Positions 7,584 through 16,253 of a stretch of DNA of 34,159 nucleotides are shown here, piece after piece. Position 1 is the stretch's first letter. Each line of letters begins with the position of its first letter. The position numbers and the translations under genes are program-made. The notes under the pieces were generated by a model. That model was not told the DNA's origin. It searched no databases and saw nothing but the letters and a program-made list of their open reading frames with translations. The DNA is taken from NCBI GenBank assembly GCA_003554565.1, contig PWGR01000175.1:1-34159 (forward strand). Direction: 5' to 3'. This stretch comes from Clostridia bacterium. Lineage in GTDB: Bacteria > Bacillota > Sulfobacillia > SLMV01.

Positions 7584-9020
7584 ATGTCAGTCAAAGCGAA
7601 GAGGGCGTTGAGCTACATTGATGAGCGGCGCGATTTCGTGGTGCAGATTGCAGATTCCATATGGGAGTATGCTGAACTTGCTCTGCACGAGCATCGCTCG
7701 GCGAACTGCCTGGCTGATGCACTGAGAAAAGAGGGGTTCAGTGTAGAAACGGGCGTAGCAGATATGCCGACTGCTCTTGCTGCCACTTGGGGTTCGGGCG
7801 AACCCGTGATAGGTTTTCTTGGAGAGTATGACGCTCTGGATGGGCTATCACAGAAAGTACTACCTGTAAAGGAGGAGCTCCGGCCTGGTGCTCCGGGGCA
7901 CGGATGTGGCCATAATCTTCATGGTGCTGGAGCATTCGGGGCTGCAATTGGTGTCAAGGAGGAACTAAAGGCGAGAAATGTTCCCGGTACCGTCAAGTAT
8001 TTCGGGTGCCCAGCCGAGGAGAATTTGAGCGGGAAGACCTTCATGGCGCGGGACGGCGTATTCAAGGATTGCGATGTCTGCTTCGAGTGGCATCCGGGAG
8101 CAATTAATCGACCGATTGCGGGATCGTCACTGGCCAACAATGCTGCTAATTTCGTATTTTACGGCCGGTCGGCCCACGCCGCAGCAGACCCGCACAACGG
8201 ACGCAGTGCACTGGATGCGGTTCAGCTTATGAACATGGGAGTGGAATTCCTTCGTGAACATATGCCGCCCAGAACAAGAGTTCATTATGCGATTACGGAT
8301 GGCGGGAGGCAGCCAAATGTCGTCCCCTCCGTTGCCAAGGTTTGGTATCTTGTCCGTGCGGATGCCCGGGATGCGGTCGACGAACTGTGGGAGCGGGTAC
8401 TCAAGTGCGCCTCGGGTGCAGCCGAGATGACCGAGACAGACTACGAGATCCAGATGCTGAAAGCCATCTACAATGTCCTCCCCAATACTCCCCTGATTGA
8501 TCTCTTGTTTGACTGCTTTGATCGGCTGGGTCCACCCGAATTCGGCGAAGAGGAACACGATTTTGCCGAAAAGATCAGTGAGAGCATCAGTGCTGAACAG
8601 AAGAGGGCCATGCTTCAGCGTGATCAGGTACCCGAACACCTGTGGGACAGGATCCTTTGCGATGAAGTTCTCCCGAGACCGGAAAGAGATGATGAACCGC
8701 GAGGATCCACGGATGTTGGCGATGTGAGCTGGTGCTGCCCGACGGCTCGCCTGCGTGCTGCCTGCCAGGTGCTGGGGACTCCCGGTCATTCCTGGCAGTA
8801 TACCGCCCAAGCGGGGATGGGCATAGGCCACGCCGGCATGTTGACGGCAGCTAAGGTTATGGCAGAGGCCGCCTGCGAAGTCGCGACGAACGAGGGGTTG
8901 CTCGCTCGGGTCAGGGACGATTTCATACGTCGCACTGGTGGTAAAGCGTATGAGAGTGCTCTGCCGCCGGATCTGAAACCTGCATTTCACCAGTTTGCCG
9001 GTGGTGGAACTGGCGCATGA
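7584..9020 (+). CDS. M20 family peptidase/amidohydrolase, AbgB-like
   Basis: Cytoplasmic zinc-dependent amidohydrolase of about 478 residues, resembling p-aminobenzoyl-glutamate hydrolase subunit B and related aminoacylases. Visible motifs are GFLGEYDALDGLSQ (about 78-90), the metal-site stretch GHGCGHNLHGAG (about 105-116), CPAEEN with the catalytic glutamate (about 142-147), a dimerisation-domain signature FYGRSAHAAADPHNGRSALD, and the C-terminal STDVGDVSW ... GTPGHSWQYTAQAGMGIGHAGM. The substrate is probably an N-acyl or aryl amide of an amino acid but cannot be named. The start is ATG at 7584 with GGGGGA nine bases upstream; an earlier in-frame ATG at 7530 lacks a binding site. No partner AbgA-like gene or transporter is adjacent. 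Confidence 0.85.
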   Translation: MSVKAKRALSYIDERRDFVVQIADSIWEYAELALHEHRSANCLADALRKEGFSVETGVADMPTALAATWGSGEPVIGFLGEYDALDGLSQKVLPVKEELRPGAPGHGCGHNLHGAGAFGAAIGVKEELKARNVPGTVKYFGCPAEENLSGKTFMARDGVFKDCDVCFEWHPGAINRPIAGSSLANNAANFVFYGRSAHAAADPHNGRSALDAVQLMNMGVEFLREHMPPRTRVHYAITDGGRQPNVVPSVAKVWYLVRADARDAVDELWERVLKCASGAAEMTETDYEIQMLKAIYNVLPNTPLIDLLFDCFDRLGPPEFGEEEHDFAEKISESISAEQKRAMLQRDQVPEHLWDRILCDEVLPRPERDDEPRGSTDVGDVSWCCPTARLRAACQVLGTPGHSWQYTAQAGMGIGHAGMLTAAKVMAEAACEVATNEGLLARVRDDFIRRTGGKAYESALPPDLKPAFHQFAGGGTGA

Positions 9021-9289
9021 GGTGATTGCGTGTGGACACTGATCCGCACGCATGATTATTATCAAGCCTTGCTTCGGATAGATTGGCGAGGTGGCTGCTC
9101 CGGCGGTGACATGAATGAACGGCCGTCGCAGAGGCGGGCCGATGTCCATTTTCATGTCAGTACTCATGCGGCGTTTCTTAAGACATATACTCAGGTCGAC
9201 TGTATACCGTATTTTCGTTTTCCGCGGCATAACAGTCCGCATCAGCTGTAGCCGCTGGAGGTGGTGGTGGGAGGTTGGAGGGCGGCAGA

Positions 9290-9847
9290 ATGCGTGCCGG
9301 GCGCCTGGAAGTAATGATTTTGCTGTTCATTGTGATGGTCACAGCTGGCTGTCAGGCCGCTGAATGGGTGCAGGTGAAATCATGCCGATCTTTTGATCCA
9401 TCGAGCGATGATCTTCCCCGTGCACTCTGGAGTGCTGACCTGACGGCCGAAGTAGTGATGGTAGCAGTCGGGAATGACGATGCCGTGCTGCTGTACCTGG
9501 AGCGTGAGGAAAAAGCGAAGCTGGTGCTCCTCGACCGCCTCAGCGGGCGCACCCTGGGCAGCTGTGCCGTGCGGCCCTCGCTGCACAGGGGTGGTTACAG
9601 ACCGGAGAATCAGGGGTTTTCCGTGTTGTACGAAGATGGGGACGGAGGAGTACTCGCCGCGCGAGTGGATGATGGTCGGTGTGACTCGCGGTTTCATTTT
9701 CCGGAGCCGTATCCCTGGGGGAGTCTCTCGTCCCTTTCGCCGGGCACGCACCACCCATGGTCGTGCGACGATTACAGGGGGGAAGTGGTCCTGGAAAAGT
9801 CTAACGCCGGTTGGCTCCTTGTGGTCAATCTAATTGAATCCCGGTAA
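9290..9847 (+). CDS. Small lipoprotein of unknown function
   Basis: Predicted 185-residue exported protein. The N-terminus is a lipoprotein signal: basic MRAGR, a hydrophobic core MILLFIVM, and a VTAGC lipobox with Cys at about position 21. The mature part alternates short beta-like segments (AVLLYLEREEKAKLVLLDRL, FSVLYEDGDGGVLAARVDDG), suggesting a beta-propeller-like or beta-sandwich piece, but I do not recognise a family. The start is ATG at 9290 with GGAGGG seven bases upstream. It is convergent with the MBL-fold gene, 10 bases apart. The about 270 bases between it and the M20 gene contain no clear gene. Confidence 0.7.
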   Translation: MRAGRLEVMILLFIVMVTAGCQAAEWVQVKSCRSFDPSSDDLPRALWSADLTAEVVMVAVGNDDAVLLYLEREEKAKLVLLDRLSGRTLGSCAVRPSLHRGGYRPENQGFSVLYEDGDGGVLAARVDDGRCDSRFHFPEPYPWGSLSSLSPGTHHPWSCDDYRGEVVLEKSNAGWLLVVNLIESR

Positions 9848-9857
9848 CAGGATGGGG

Positions 9858-10595
9858 TCAGGTCAGGCGATATGTCCTGCCTTCCTCGGCCGCTTCGACT
9901 GGTACGCCGGTACAGCTGCCTCGGGCGGTGCAGACCATGGCATCCACGTCTGCCCGCGGCCAGAAATGAGTCAGAAGGAGCCGGCCCACCCCGGCACGCT
10001 CCGCCATGCGTGCGCAATCGAGGGCCGTCATGTGGCCCCGGAACCCGGCGTGGTCCTCCGGCAGTGAACATTCCGCCAGCAGGACATCTGCGTCGCGTGC
10101 AAATCGGGTCAGTTCATCGGAGTATGCTGTGTCTCCGGAGTAGACGATGGTGTGTTCTGCCGTTCGCACACTTACCGCATGGCACAGCATGGGATGATCG
10201 GTTATGGCAAAGCGCACTTCGAACGGTCCCAGCTCCAGCTGATCCTTCTCTGTGACCACTTCTGCTCTTATCGCCTCCTTGTAGGTGAGACGGGCGTATT
10301 CATCCCTCGGCTCCCCCGGGGCAAAGACCCGGATTGGTGCGGGATCCTCCTGATGACGCACGTCCAGGTCGGCCGCGTATCGCAGTACCGACATATCAGA
10401 GCAGTGATCTCCGTGCAGGTGAGAAAGCACTACGTACTTCAGCCTGTTGATGGCTGTGAATTTCTGCAGGCGGGAAACGGCACCGCTTCCACAATCCAGC
10501 AGTAGCGACACCCCCTCGGTCTGCACGAGATAACTGGGACACGCGCCACCAGGGGGAGGATACGGGGAGTATCGCCCCAGTATCGTAAGCTGCAT
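9858..10595 (-). CDS. MBL-fold metallohydrolase, RNase Z-like
   Basis: Metallo-beta-lactamase-fold hydrolase of 245 residues. The metal-binding signature HLHGDH is in the LSHLHGDHCSD stretch. Later ligands are plausible in DHPML, SGDTAYSDEL (Asp) and THFWP (His). The short single-domain form and the GDTAYSDE stretch resemble the RNase Z/YciV-like group of hydrolases that cleave phosphodiesters, but the exosite arm of true RNase Z is not evident, so the substrate is left open. The start is ATG at 10595. Its ribosome binding site AGGAG lies inside the last codons of the upstream gene, 6 bases away, indicating co-transcription and coupled translation with the 258-residue protein. Confidence 0.8.
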   Translation of the reverse strand: MQLTILGRYSPYPPPGGACPSYLVQTEGVSLLLDCGSGAVSRLQKFTAINRLKYVVLSHLHGDHCSDMSVLRYAADLDVRHQEDPAPIRVFAPGEPRDEYARLTYKEAIRAEVVTEKDQLELGPFEVRFAITDHPMLCHAVSVRTAEHTIVYSGDTAYSDELTRFARDADVLLAECSLPEDHAGFRGHMTALDCARMAERAGVGRLLLTHFWPRADVDAMVCTARGSCTGVPVEAAEEGRTYRLT

Positions 10596-10601
10596 ATGCT
10601 A

Positions 10602-11378
10602 TCACTCCTGTCCCGACAGGTTTTGCAAGAATGAAGGCTCGCCGGCGATGTCTGCCATCAGGTTGCGGGCCGACCCTACCTGCTCCCGGTTACCCCTAAC
10701 CAGCAGTCGAACAGCGCCCTCGGCTCCGGCAATGCCTCCGGAGGCGATGTGTACTGCCTCGGCGCCGGTAAGAATGTGCAGCGCTTCTATCTCGGTAATG
10801 ATGTCGCCGCGGACTGGCATCATTCGAGGTGGATCCTCAGTGTAATCGTCGTGCCTGTTCAGGTGGTCGGCCATCTCGTAAAGATTGCCGGCGATGCATT
10901 TTTCCAGGCCCACCGGAATAATCAGGCGGAGCCGGCGGCCGATGATATGTCCGATCCCGGTCCCGATCGTTCCTCCGCTCCCGAATCCCCCGATCAGCAC
11001 CCCGGCCACTTTGCGTTCGTAATCCAGGGCATTGGCTCCCTTGATGTACACGTCGTCCGGATTCATGTGCTGCAGGACGGAAAAACGATCCAGGTTTTCG
11101 TCGATTTCTCCGTTTCGCAGTACGACATCAGATCTCCGGTGCTCAGGTATAGGTGATTGGCTGTCAGAGCCCTGGGGGAGAGTGTGGCCGGTAAGGTACT
11201 GGTAGTGTAAAAAGCGTTCTCCGGTGATCTCCTCCAGAACGAAGGCGTTAGTGGAGCCGGTGCAGATTAAAATGGTTCCGTCGCTCAGGGCGCGCTGCAC
11301 CGGCTCCATTTCGTTGACCGCGCGTGCGATAAGGCGCTTCGATTCGGCGGGCGTCAGCACAAAGTGAGTGCCGGTCAC
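10602..11378 (-). CDS. Conserved-looking protein of unknown function (258 aa)
   Basis: I do not recognise this gene. It encodes a soluble protein with an N-terminal helical part (TPAESKRLIARAVNEMEPVQ) and then GTILICTGSTNAFVLEEITG, which resembles the glycine-rich turn of ISOCOT-like sensor or isomerase folds. It also has DVYIKGANALDYERKVAGV, a very glycine-rich loop GFGSGGTIGTGIGHIIGRR, and a late region EALHILTGAEAVHIASGGIAGAEGAV that suggests a ligand-binding pocket. No membrane segment or signal peptide. The start is GTG at 11378 with AAAGGAG upstream. It sits 15 bases after the TGS GTPase and 6 bases before the MBL-fold gene, so the three probably form one operon. Confidence 0.75.
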   Translation of the reverse strand: MTGTHFVLTPAESKRLIARAVNEMEPVQRALSDGTILICTGSTNAFVLEEITGERFLHYQYLTGHTLPQGSDSQSPIPEHRRSDVVLRNGEIDENLDRFSVLQHMNPDDVYIKGANALDYERKVAGVLIGGFGSGGTIGTGIGHIIGRRLRLIIPVGLEKCIAGNLYEMADHLNRHDDYTEDPPRMMPVRGDIITEIEALHILTGAEAVHIASGGIAGAEGAVRLLVRGNREQVGSARNLMADIAGEPSFLQNLSGQE

Positions 11379-11393
11379 TGCTCATCGCTCCTT

Positions 11394-12437
11394 TCAATTA
11401 TCGCTGTGAACCTCGAGAATATCGCCGTCCGTCAGTACGTAGTCGCGTCCCACGCGCTGGGCGTCGAAGGTGTTTTCACCCCAGGCCTTGGCATACTTGA
11501 ATTGGGCTCCGATATCCTTATGAATGGCGTGAGCCAAGTCCAGAGCGGTTGAGCCCTGGTCAAGAACGAAGGGGGCAGAGAGGTCTGCATTGCGTCCTGG
11601 GGGGCGCGTATAAACGCGTACCTTGCCGAGCAGGTGCCAGATTGTGACGCGCAGCAGCTCCAGGTTGTCACCGGTCCGGCAGGAGGTGCGGACCAGTGGA
11701 AGGCGTGGGTATTCGGACACCTCCCACATCTCCTTCAGAAGCTCCAATCTTATTTCCGCCTCGTCGTCCTCAAACTTGCTGCCGACCACAATGGCCGGGT
11801 AGGACTGTACGGAGTCCGGGGGCGAATCGTCTGCGCCCACCGATTCAGGGACCTGCGCCAGGTGAGTCGGCCAGTAAAGTGTGATGTCTTTGTCTGCAAG
11901 AAAGCCGAAGGCCGCCTCGGTGAGCTCAAGTATGTCATCATCAGAGATGTCAAGTACCACGATCGCCCCGTCTGCGCCCCGCATAGCATCTGCCAGCCAG
12001 GTTGGAGACATTTCCCGGTGCAGGGGAGGTAGATCAACCAGCTGAATCTGCACATTTTCGTACTTCATCATTGCCGGGCCGGGCAGTGTCGTGGTGAATG
12101 GGTACTCGCCCACCTCTGGCTCTGCACTTGTGAGGCTTCCCACGAGAGATGACTTCCCGGAGTTAGCCGGCCCGAGTACCATTACCTGACCGCAACCCTG
12201 TTTTTCCACTATCCAATCGGGCCGGCGTTTGGCGGTGGTGGATTTCTGCTGGTTTTCCACCTGGTCGCGCGTCTTTGCAATCCGTTTGCGCAGATCCGCC
12301 TGCATCTTCTCCGTTCCTTTGTGTTTGGGCAGTGCCCGCAGCATATCCTGCAGTGCAGCCAGCTTTTCTTCGGGAGCACTGGCTTTGCGCCACCGCTCCT
12401 CAGCTTCCAGGTATTCGGGCGTGAGATTCGCAGGCAT
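11394..12437 (-). CDS. DRG/OBG-type GTPase with C-terminal TGS domain
   Basis: Predicted cytoplasmic GTPase of 347 residues. A helical N-terminal region (about 1-75, charged) precedes the G domain. G1 is GPANSGKSSL (about 89-98), followed by a switch region with YPFTTTLPGPAMMKY. G3 is VDLPPL, where family members usually have DxPG. G4 looks degenerate, with VGSKFE where NKxD is expected. A TGS domain (about 272-347, VRVYTRPPGRNADLSAPFVLDQGSTALDLAHAIHKD split across strands) ends the protein with the typical LTDGDILEVHSDN. The architecture matches DRG proteins, best known from archaea and eukaryotes and linked to ribosomes and translation. The start is ATG at 12437 with GGGAGAGGA upstream. It is first in the probable operon with the 258-aa protein and the MBL-fold hydrolase. 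Confidence 0.85.
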   Translation of the reverse strand: MPANLTPEYLEAEERWRKASAPEEKLAALQDMLRALPKHKGTEKMQADLRKRIAKTRDQVENQQKSTTAKRRPDWIVEKQGCGQVMVLGPANSGKSSLVGSLTSAEPEVGEYPFTTTLPGPAMMKYENVQIQLVDLPPLHREMSPTWLADAMRGADGAIVVLDISDDDILELTEAAFGFLADKDITLYWPTHLAQVPESVGADDSPPDSVQSYPAIVVGSKFEDDEAEIRLELLKEMWEVSEYPRLPLVRTSCRTGDNLELLRVTIWHLLGKVRVYTRPPGRNADLSAPFVLDQGSTALDLAHAIHKDIGAQFKYAKAWGENTFDAQRVGRDYVLTDGDILEVHSDN

Positions 12438-12461
12438 TAGTTCCTCTCCCTCAGGTGCCTA

Positions 12462-12484
12462 TGATCAACATTTCCCTTTGATCA
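12462..12484. promoter_or_regulatory. Inverted repeat overlapping the -10 of the TGS-GTPase operon
   Basis: Perfect 7-base inverted repeat TGATCAA-N9-TTGATCA. Its outer arm overlaps the -10 box and the rest falls on the expected transcription start, a classical operator position. No regulator gene is adjacent. Confidence 0.5.
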
Positions 12485-12510
12485 TATCACGTGCGGGCGG
12501 GGAATTTGAA
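12481..12510 (-). promoter_or_regulatory. Promoter of the TGS-GTPase operon
   Basis: Extended -10 TGATATGAT (TATGAT at 12481-12486) and -35 TTCAAA at 12505-12510 with 18-base spacing, about 44 bases before the GTPase start codon. Confidence 0.55.
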
Positions 12511-12533
12511 AGAACTCCCTGAGCATACCGCGC

Positions 12534-13910
12534 TCAACGGAGCCCGGCCAACTGATGCATGACGGACCCCGCCCCCGGCAGCAGGTGCAAAGCGTCGTAT
12601 CCCCGCACCTGTCCGTAAAATTCCTCTGTATTGCCTGCCAGATCCAGGGTTATGCTCCCGTCTTCCGTCTCGACTTGCAGGAACTGATCCCCGGACGGTA
12701 ATGAGACTTCGTCCTCTTTCTCCCCGGGCATCTGGATCTTCTCCGTCTCGAGCTCAAGAACATTCATCACGGCGGTTTCTGCATCATCTTCATGCAGCTG
12801 ATGCAGCTTCTCCCCATGTTCATCGTAGAGAACCCACTGCTCCTCTTCCAGTACCAGGCTAAGCTCCTCATCATCCCAGCTCCAGTGTAACTCCGTGACA
12901 TTCCGCAGGCGGATGGGCCCGAAAGGCCGCTGTATCCATTCGTCCGCCGAGCTGAGGCCCTGGACTGTCAAGATGTCAGCTTCAAGAGAGTATACATATG
13001 GTTGTCCCCGAACTTTCGCGTATACGGTCATCTCCTGCTCGTCGGCGAATGATCCGAGGAGCACCTCTTTCACTGTGCCGTCTTTCTGCCGGAAATCAAT
13101 TTGGGCTTGCGGCTCATCTAGACCGCAGTCGGCGAGGTCCTCGTCGCCTGGCTCGTCGTGAACATATTGAACCGCTCTGAGCCGGTTGAACCGGCTGATC
13201 ATGTTATTGGCTACCGATGCATTGGCCGGTGCATCCAGTGGTGCCGATTGCTGCCATTCGAAAAGGTCATCAGTGCGGGACATGCTCCAGTTATCTTCAC
13301 CGGTGTCGACCTTGATTTGATCGACTTCGTCCAGCCGGAGCATGGTGAGATCGGACCACCTGTCTCCGGGTGCGGCGATGAAGTCCAGGTGGGTCCCGCC
13401 CATCAGATACACCGCCTCATCATCTTCTCGTTGCACGTAGCGATCAGGATGATCGCCGCCTCCGAGAGGACTGGGCCCACCGACGATGATCCGGTGGGTG
13501 GAGCCATCGGTGCCGGAAATGATAATTTCTCCGGTCGGCTCATCCAGGCCAAACTCGCCTATGTCCTCTGGTTCTTCGGTTATGAGCCGTTTCACACGAA
13601 GCTCGGCCGCATTGGTGAATAGCAGGCGGGCGCGGTCCTGGTCGGTTGGGCGCGGGTACGGACTGAGCATTTTATATTCCCGCTCGTCTCCCGTGCCCGA
13701 GCCGGCGATGACGACATCCTCCCTGCCCTCCCAGCGGATGGTGACTTCGGCTATTTCATCCCGGTCACCCAGGTCAATCAACTTTATCTGCTCATCCTGT
13801 TCCTCATCGGCTGGCTCCTCGGCCTCTTCCGGCGAAGGGCCGAGGAGCACCCAACCCAGCATCACGACAAATGCGATAAGGGCAATCAGGGGCATTTTCC
13901 ATTGCTTCAT
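12534..13910 (-). CDS. DUF4340-family exported protein of a Gld-like ABC system
   Basis: About 458 residues. An N-terminal membrane anchor (KMPLIALIAFVVMLGWVLLG) is followed by a very acidic linker (PSPEEAEEPADEEQDEQ) and a long extracytoplasmic beta-rich region with repeats of the type typical of DUF4340 proteins (HRIIVGGPSPLGGGD, RYVQREDDEAVYLMGG, WIQRPFGPIRL). Proteins of this family accompany GldG-like auxiliary subunits of ABC-2 transporters and are thought to sit outside the membrane next to the complex. The start is ATG at 13910. It overlaps the upstream stop by one base (TGATG), so translation is coupled. It is the last gene of a four-gene operon whose substrate is not known. Confidence 0.8.
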   Translation of the reverse strand: MKQWKMPLIALIAFVVMLGWVLLGPSPEEAEEPADEEQDEQIKLIDLGDRDEIAEVTIRWEGREDVVIAGSGTGDEREYKMLSPYPRPTDQDRARLLFTNAAELRVKRLITEEPEDIGEFGLDEPTGEIIISGTDGSTHRIIVGGPSPLGGGDHPDRYVQREDDEAVYLMGGTHLDFIAAPGDRWSDLTMLRLDEVDQIKVDTGEDNWSMSRTDDLFEWQQSAPLDAPANASVANNMISRFNRLRAVQYVHDEPGDEDLADCGLDEPQAQIDFRQKDGTVKEVLLGSFADEQEMTVYAKVRGQPYVYSLEADILTVQGLSSADEWIQRPFGPIRLRNVTELHWSWDDEELSLVLEEEQWVLYDEHGEKLHQLHEDDAETAVMNVLELETEKIQMPGEKEDEVSLPSGDQFLQVETEDGSITLDLAGNTEEFYGQVRGYDALHLLPGAGSVMHQLAGLR

Positions 13911-15529
13911 CACAGATGCCTCCTCCGCAGCCAGATGGCTCCTCCCACTACCAGTACGATGAAGGGTAGTACCATGGTGCTGCCGTAAAAGAGCAGGCGG
14001 GCTTCCGATGCTGTGACAAACACATGACGCGGGACCGGCTCGCGCGGGCGGATTGTTATCAAATCCTCCCGATCGAGCAGCCACTGTACCGAGTTGAGAA
14101 ACAGATCCGAGTTGCCCTGAAAACCGATCATGTCGTTGCCGACAAAATCGGCATCCCCAATAACAACTGCCACCGGTTCAAGCTCCTGTGCGTCGTCGCC
14201 GGAGTCTACCTCATCAGTGACCCGCGACACCGCATAGCCGAGGCTCAGGCGACCGTCGATTTCTGCGATCTCTTCTCCTTCATCATCGGGATGGACTTCG
14301 CTTCGCGCCTGGTCAGAGGCGAACAGGAGCCGGGTTATGTCATATTCACCCGGAGCGTCCTCTCGAGCCACAAGACTGCGAGTTCGAGGCAGGGCGACCA
14401 CTAACTCGTCCCGCACCAGTTTGTCCGTGATCGTATGGTGTTCTATATGCGCCACTGGCGTTTCCGGGTCCATGTAATAGGACCTTACCGGATCCTGTAC
14501 ATAATCCGGGCGCATTTCTATGCCGACGTGCTCCACCAGGCCACCCAGGTTATTGAAAGCGTGGTTTTTGCCCGGTACGGTATCGGCCAGAATCATCAAC
14601 GGGCCGCCCGCGTCCACGTAATCAATGAGCTGCTCAGCTTCTTCTGTGCGCAGATCGCTGGTGGGCCCGGCTATGATTATGATGTCCGCATCATCCGGTA
14701 ATGGGCCGTCGCGTGCTGGGTCCCAGGTCTGAGGGCGGTATCCCTCACCGTCGAGATAGTGTCGGAGCTGGCTGTATTCGTCATACAGTCCGGGTTGACC
14801 GTGTCCGGTAACGAAGTAGGTGTTTATCTCCACATCCCCGGAAATGTGTGCAATGGCCCGGGTAAGAGCCTGTTCACCCTGGAATTTTACATCTGCAGGG
14901 TCGCCGCCTTGCTCGATGGCCGAGAAGTCGTACAGGTTGCGAATACTAATATGGTGGGTGCGATCGCCGCTCTTTACCACGGTCGTGTAGGCGTCGGTTA
15001 CCTCGTATTCACTGGCCTTACCGGGATTTGCTTCCGGGTCAATGAATCTTACCTCAACGAGGTTTGAGCGGTACTCATATTCCCTCAATAGACCGCTGAC
15101 TTCTCTCTTGATAGCACTGCCGTCCGGGAAGAAGGCAATGATTTCGACCTCGTCATCGAGGTTCTGAAGAATGGTATTGGTCTGGTCCGACAGACTGTGT
15201 TCTCGCTCTTCAGTTACATCCCACCGCAGAGAGGTCTGTGCGGCGAGAACATTTACCAGAATCAGAATTCCTATCACGGCAATCGTGTATACTGTGCTGG
15301 CAGAACCGCGCAGAAACTGCCTGGAGCGAAAAAATTCCAGCTGCTTGAGCCCACCCGACAGAAGATAGCCCAGCAGCAGCACGGTGGCTGCAGTCCCGGC
15401 AATTCTGGAGATCTGTGCGTGCGTGCCGTACACAACTATGGAAAACAGTGTGACGGTCAGCGCCAAGAGTGTGACGACACCCACAATGCTTCTCAACGGG
15501 ACGGAACTGAGTATAGTGCGCTTCATCAT
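13910..15529 (-). CDS. GldG-like ABC transporter auxiliary protein
   Basis: 539 residues. Three hydrophobic segments near the N-terminus (IVGVVTLLALTVTLFSIVVYG, AATVLLLGYLLSGGL, VYTIAVIGILILVNVLAA) precede a large extracytoplasmic region of the ABC-auxiliary type (PF09822-like) containing DADIIIIAGPTSDLRTEEAEQLIDYVDAGG split by linkers and YVTGHGQPG-like text (TYFVTGHGQPGLYDEYSQL). A final membrane helix (VLPFIVLVVGGAIWL) and an RRRHL tail close it. This is the GldG half of Gld-type exporters; in Bacteroidetes such complexes support gliding, elsewhere their role is unsettled. The start is ATG at 15529 (a second ATG follows at 15526) with GGGGAGGA upstream, 13 bases after the permease stop. 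Confidence 0.85.
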   Translation of the reverse strand: MMKRTILSSVPLRSIVGVVTLLALTVTLFSIVVYGTHAQISRIAGTAATVLLLGYLLSGGLKQLEFFRSRQFLRGSASTVYTIAVIGILILVNVLAAQTSLRWDVTEEREHSLSDQTNTILQNLDDEVEIIAFFPDGSAIKREVSGLLREYEYRSNLVEVRFIDPEANPGKASEYEVTDAYTTVVKSGDRTHHISIRNLYDFSAIEQGGDPADVKFQGEQALTRAIAHISGDVEINTYFVTGHGQPGLYDEYSQLRHYLDGEGYRPQTWDPARDGPLPDDADIIIIAGPTSDLRTEEAEQLIDYVDAGGPLMILADTVPGKNHAFNNLGGLVEHVGIEMRPDYVQDPVRSYYMDPETPVAHIEHHTITDKLVRDELVVALPRTRSLVAREDAPGEYDITRLLFASDQARSEVHPDDEGEEIAEIDGRLSLGYAVSRVTDEVDSGDDAQELEPVAVVIGDADFVGNDMIGFQGNSDLFLNSVQWLLDREDLITIRPREPVPRHVFVTASEARLLFYGSTMVLPFIVLVVGGAIWLRRRHL

Positions 15530-15542
15530 CTATCCTCCCCTC

Positions 15543-16253
15543 TCATCGCCACTGGCGGCTGTCGAGTACGCGTGTGGTCAGAAACAAAAACCCCACCACC
15601 ATCGTTGCGTAAAATACGATGTGCTGGGTATCTATTATGCCCCGGTTGAAGTCCATGAAGTGTTCCGTCACCGAGAAGTGGCTGACTATGGACTGTACCG
15701 GCTCACCCAGAGCTCCTCCTGCCCAATCTATCACCCAGAGAAGCAGAAGAAGGGCAACTCCCGAGACCCCTGCAACCAATTGACTGTCGGTCAAAGATGA
15801 CGTGAATACACCAGCGGCAAGGAAGGCTCCTGCCATGAGCCAGAAGCCCAGTAGTCCGGAAAGTGCAACTCCCCAATCCGGATTGCCGAAATGGTCGAGC
15901 ACGAGGGGATATATCATCATAAGCAGTATCATAAGGGTGACCAGCCCAAATGCACCGAAGAATTTGCCGGCTACTACCTGGCCGGTGGTGACGGGTGTGG
16001 TGAAGAGCGTCTCCGCGGTACCTGTTCCCGCCTCGTCAGCCAGAAGCCGCATGGTCAGAATAGGTGCCACAAACACCATGATCATTCCTGCATTCCCGAG
16101 CATGGTTGATATGCTGGCATACCGGCTGCTAAGGACGGAGACAGAGAAGAAATAACCGCTGATGATCAGAAAACCTGCCATCAAGGCGTACGCCATCGGT
16201 GTATACAGATAGCTGGTAAACTCCTTTTTGGCCACTGACCATACCTTATTCAT
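15543..16253 (-). CDS. ABC-2 type permease, GldF-like
   Basis: 236-residue inner-membrane permease with six predicted helices, starting MNKVWSVAKKEFTSYLYTPMAY, a signature beginning of ABC-2 permeases of the GldF/NosY kind. The stretch ILTMRLLADEAGTGTAETLFTTPVT is diagnostic of the family. The start is ATG at 16253, overlapping the last 8 bases of the ATPase gene; its GGAGGA site is inside that gene. It partners the upstream ATPase and the downstream GldG-like and DUF4340 proteins. Confidence 0.9.
   Translation of the reverse strand: MNKVWSVAKKEFTSYLYTPMAYALMAGFLIISGYFFSVSVLSSRYASISTMLGNAGMIMVFVAPILTMRLLADEAGTGTAETLFTTPVTTGQVVAGKFFGAFGLVTLMILLMMIYPLVLDHFGNPDWGVALSGLLGFWLMAGAFLAAGVFTSSLTDSQLVAGVSGVALLLLLWVIDWAGGALGEPVQSIVSHFSVTEHFMDFNRGIIDTQHIVFYATMVVGFLFLTTRVLDSRQWR

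Noticed and set aside
9030..9251. 73-codon + strand frame between the M20 gene and the lipoprotein
   Set aside because: Composition does not look protein-like and no ribosome binding site precedes it.
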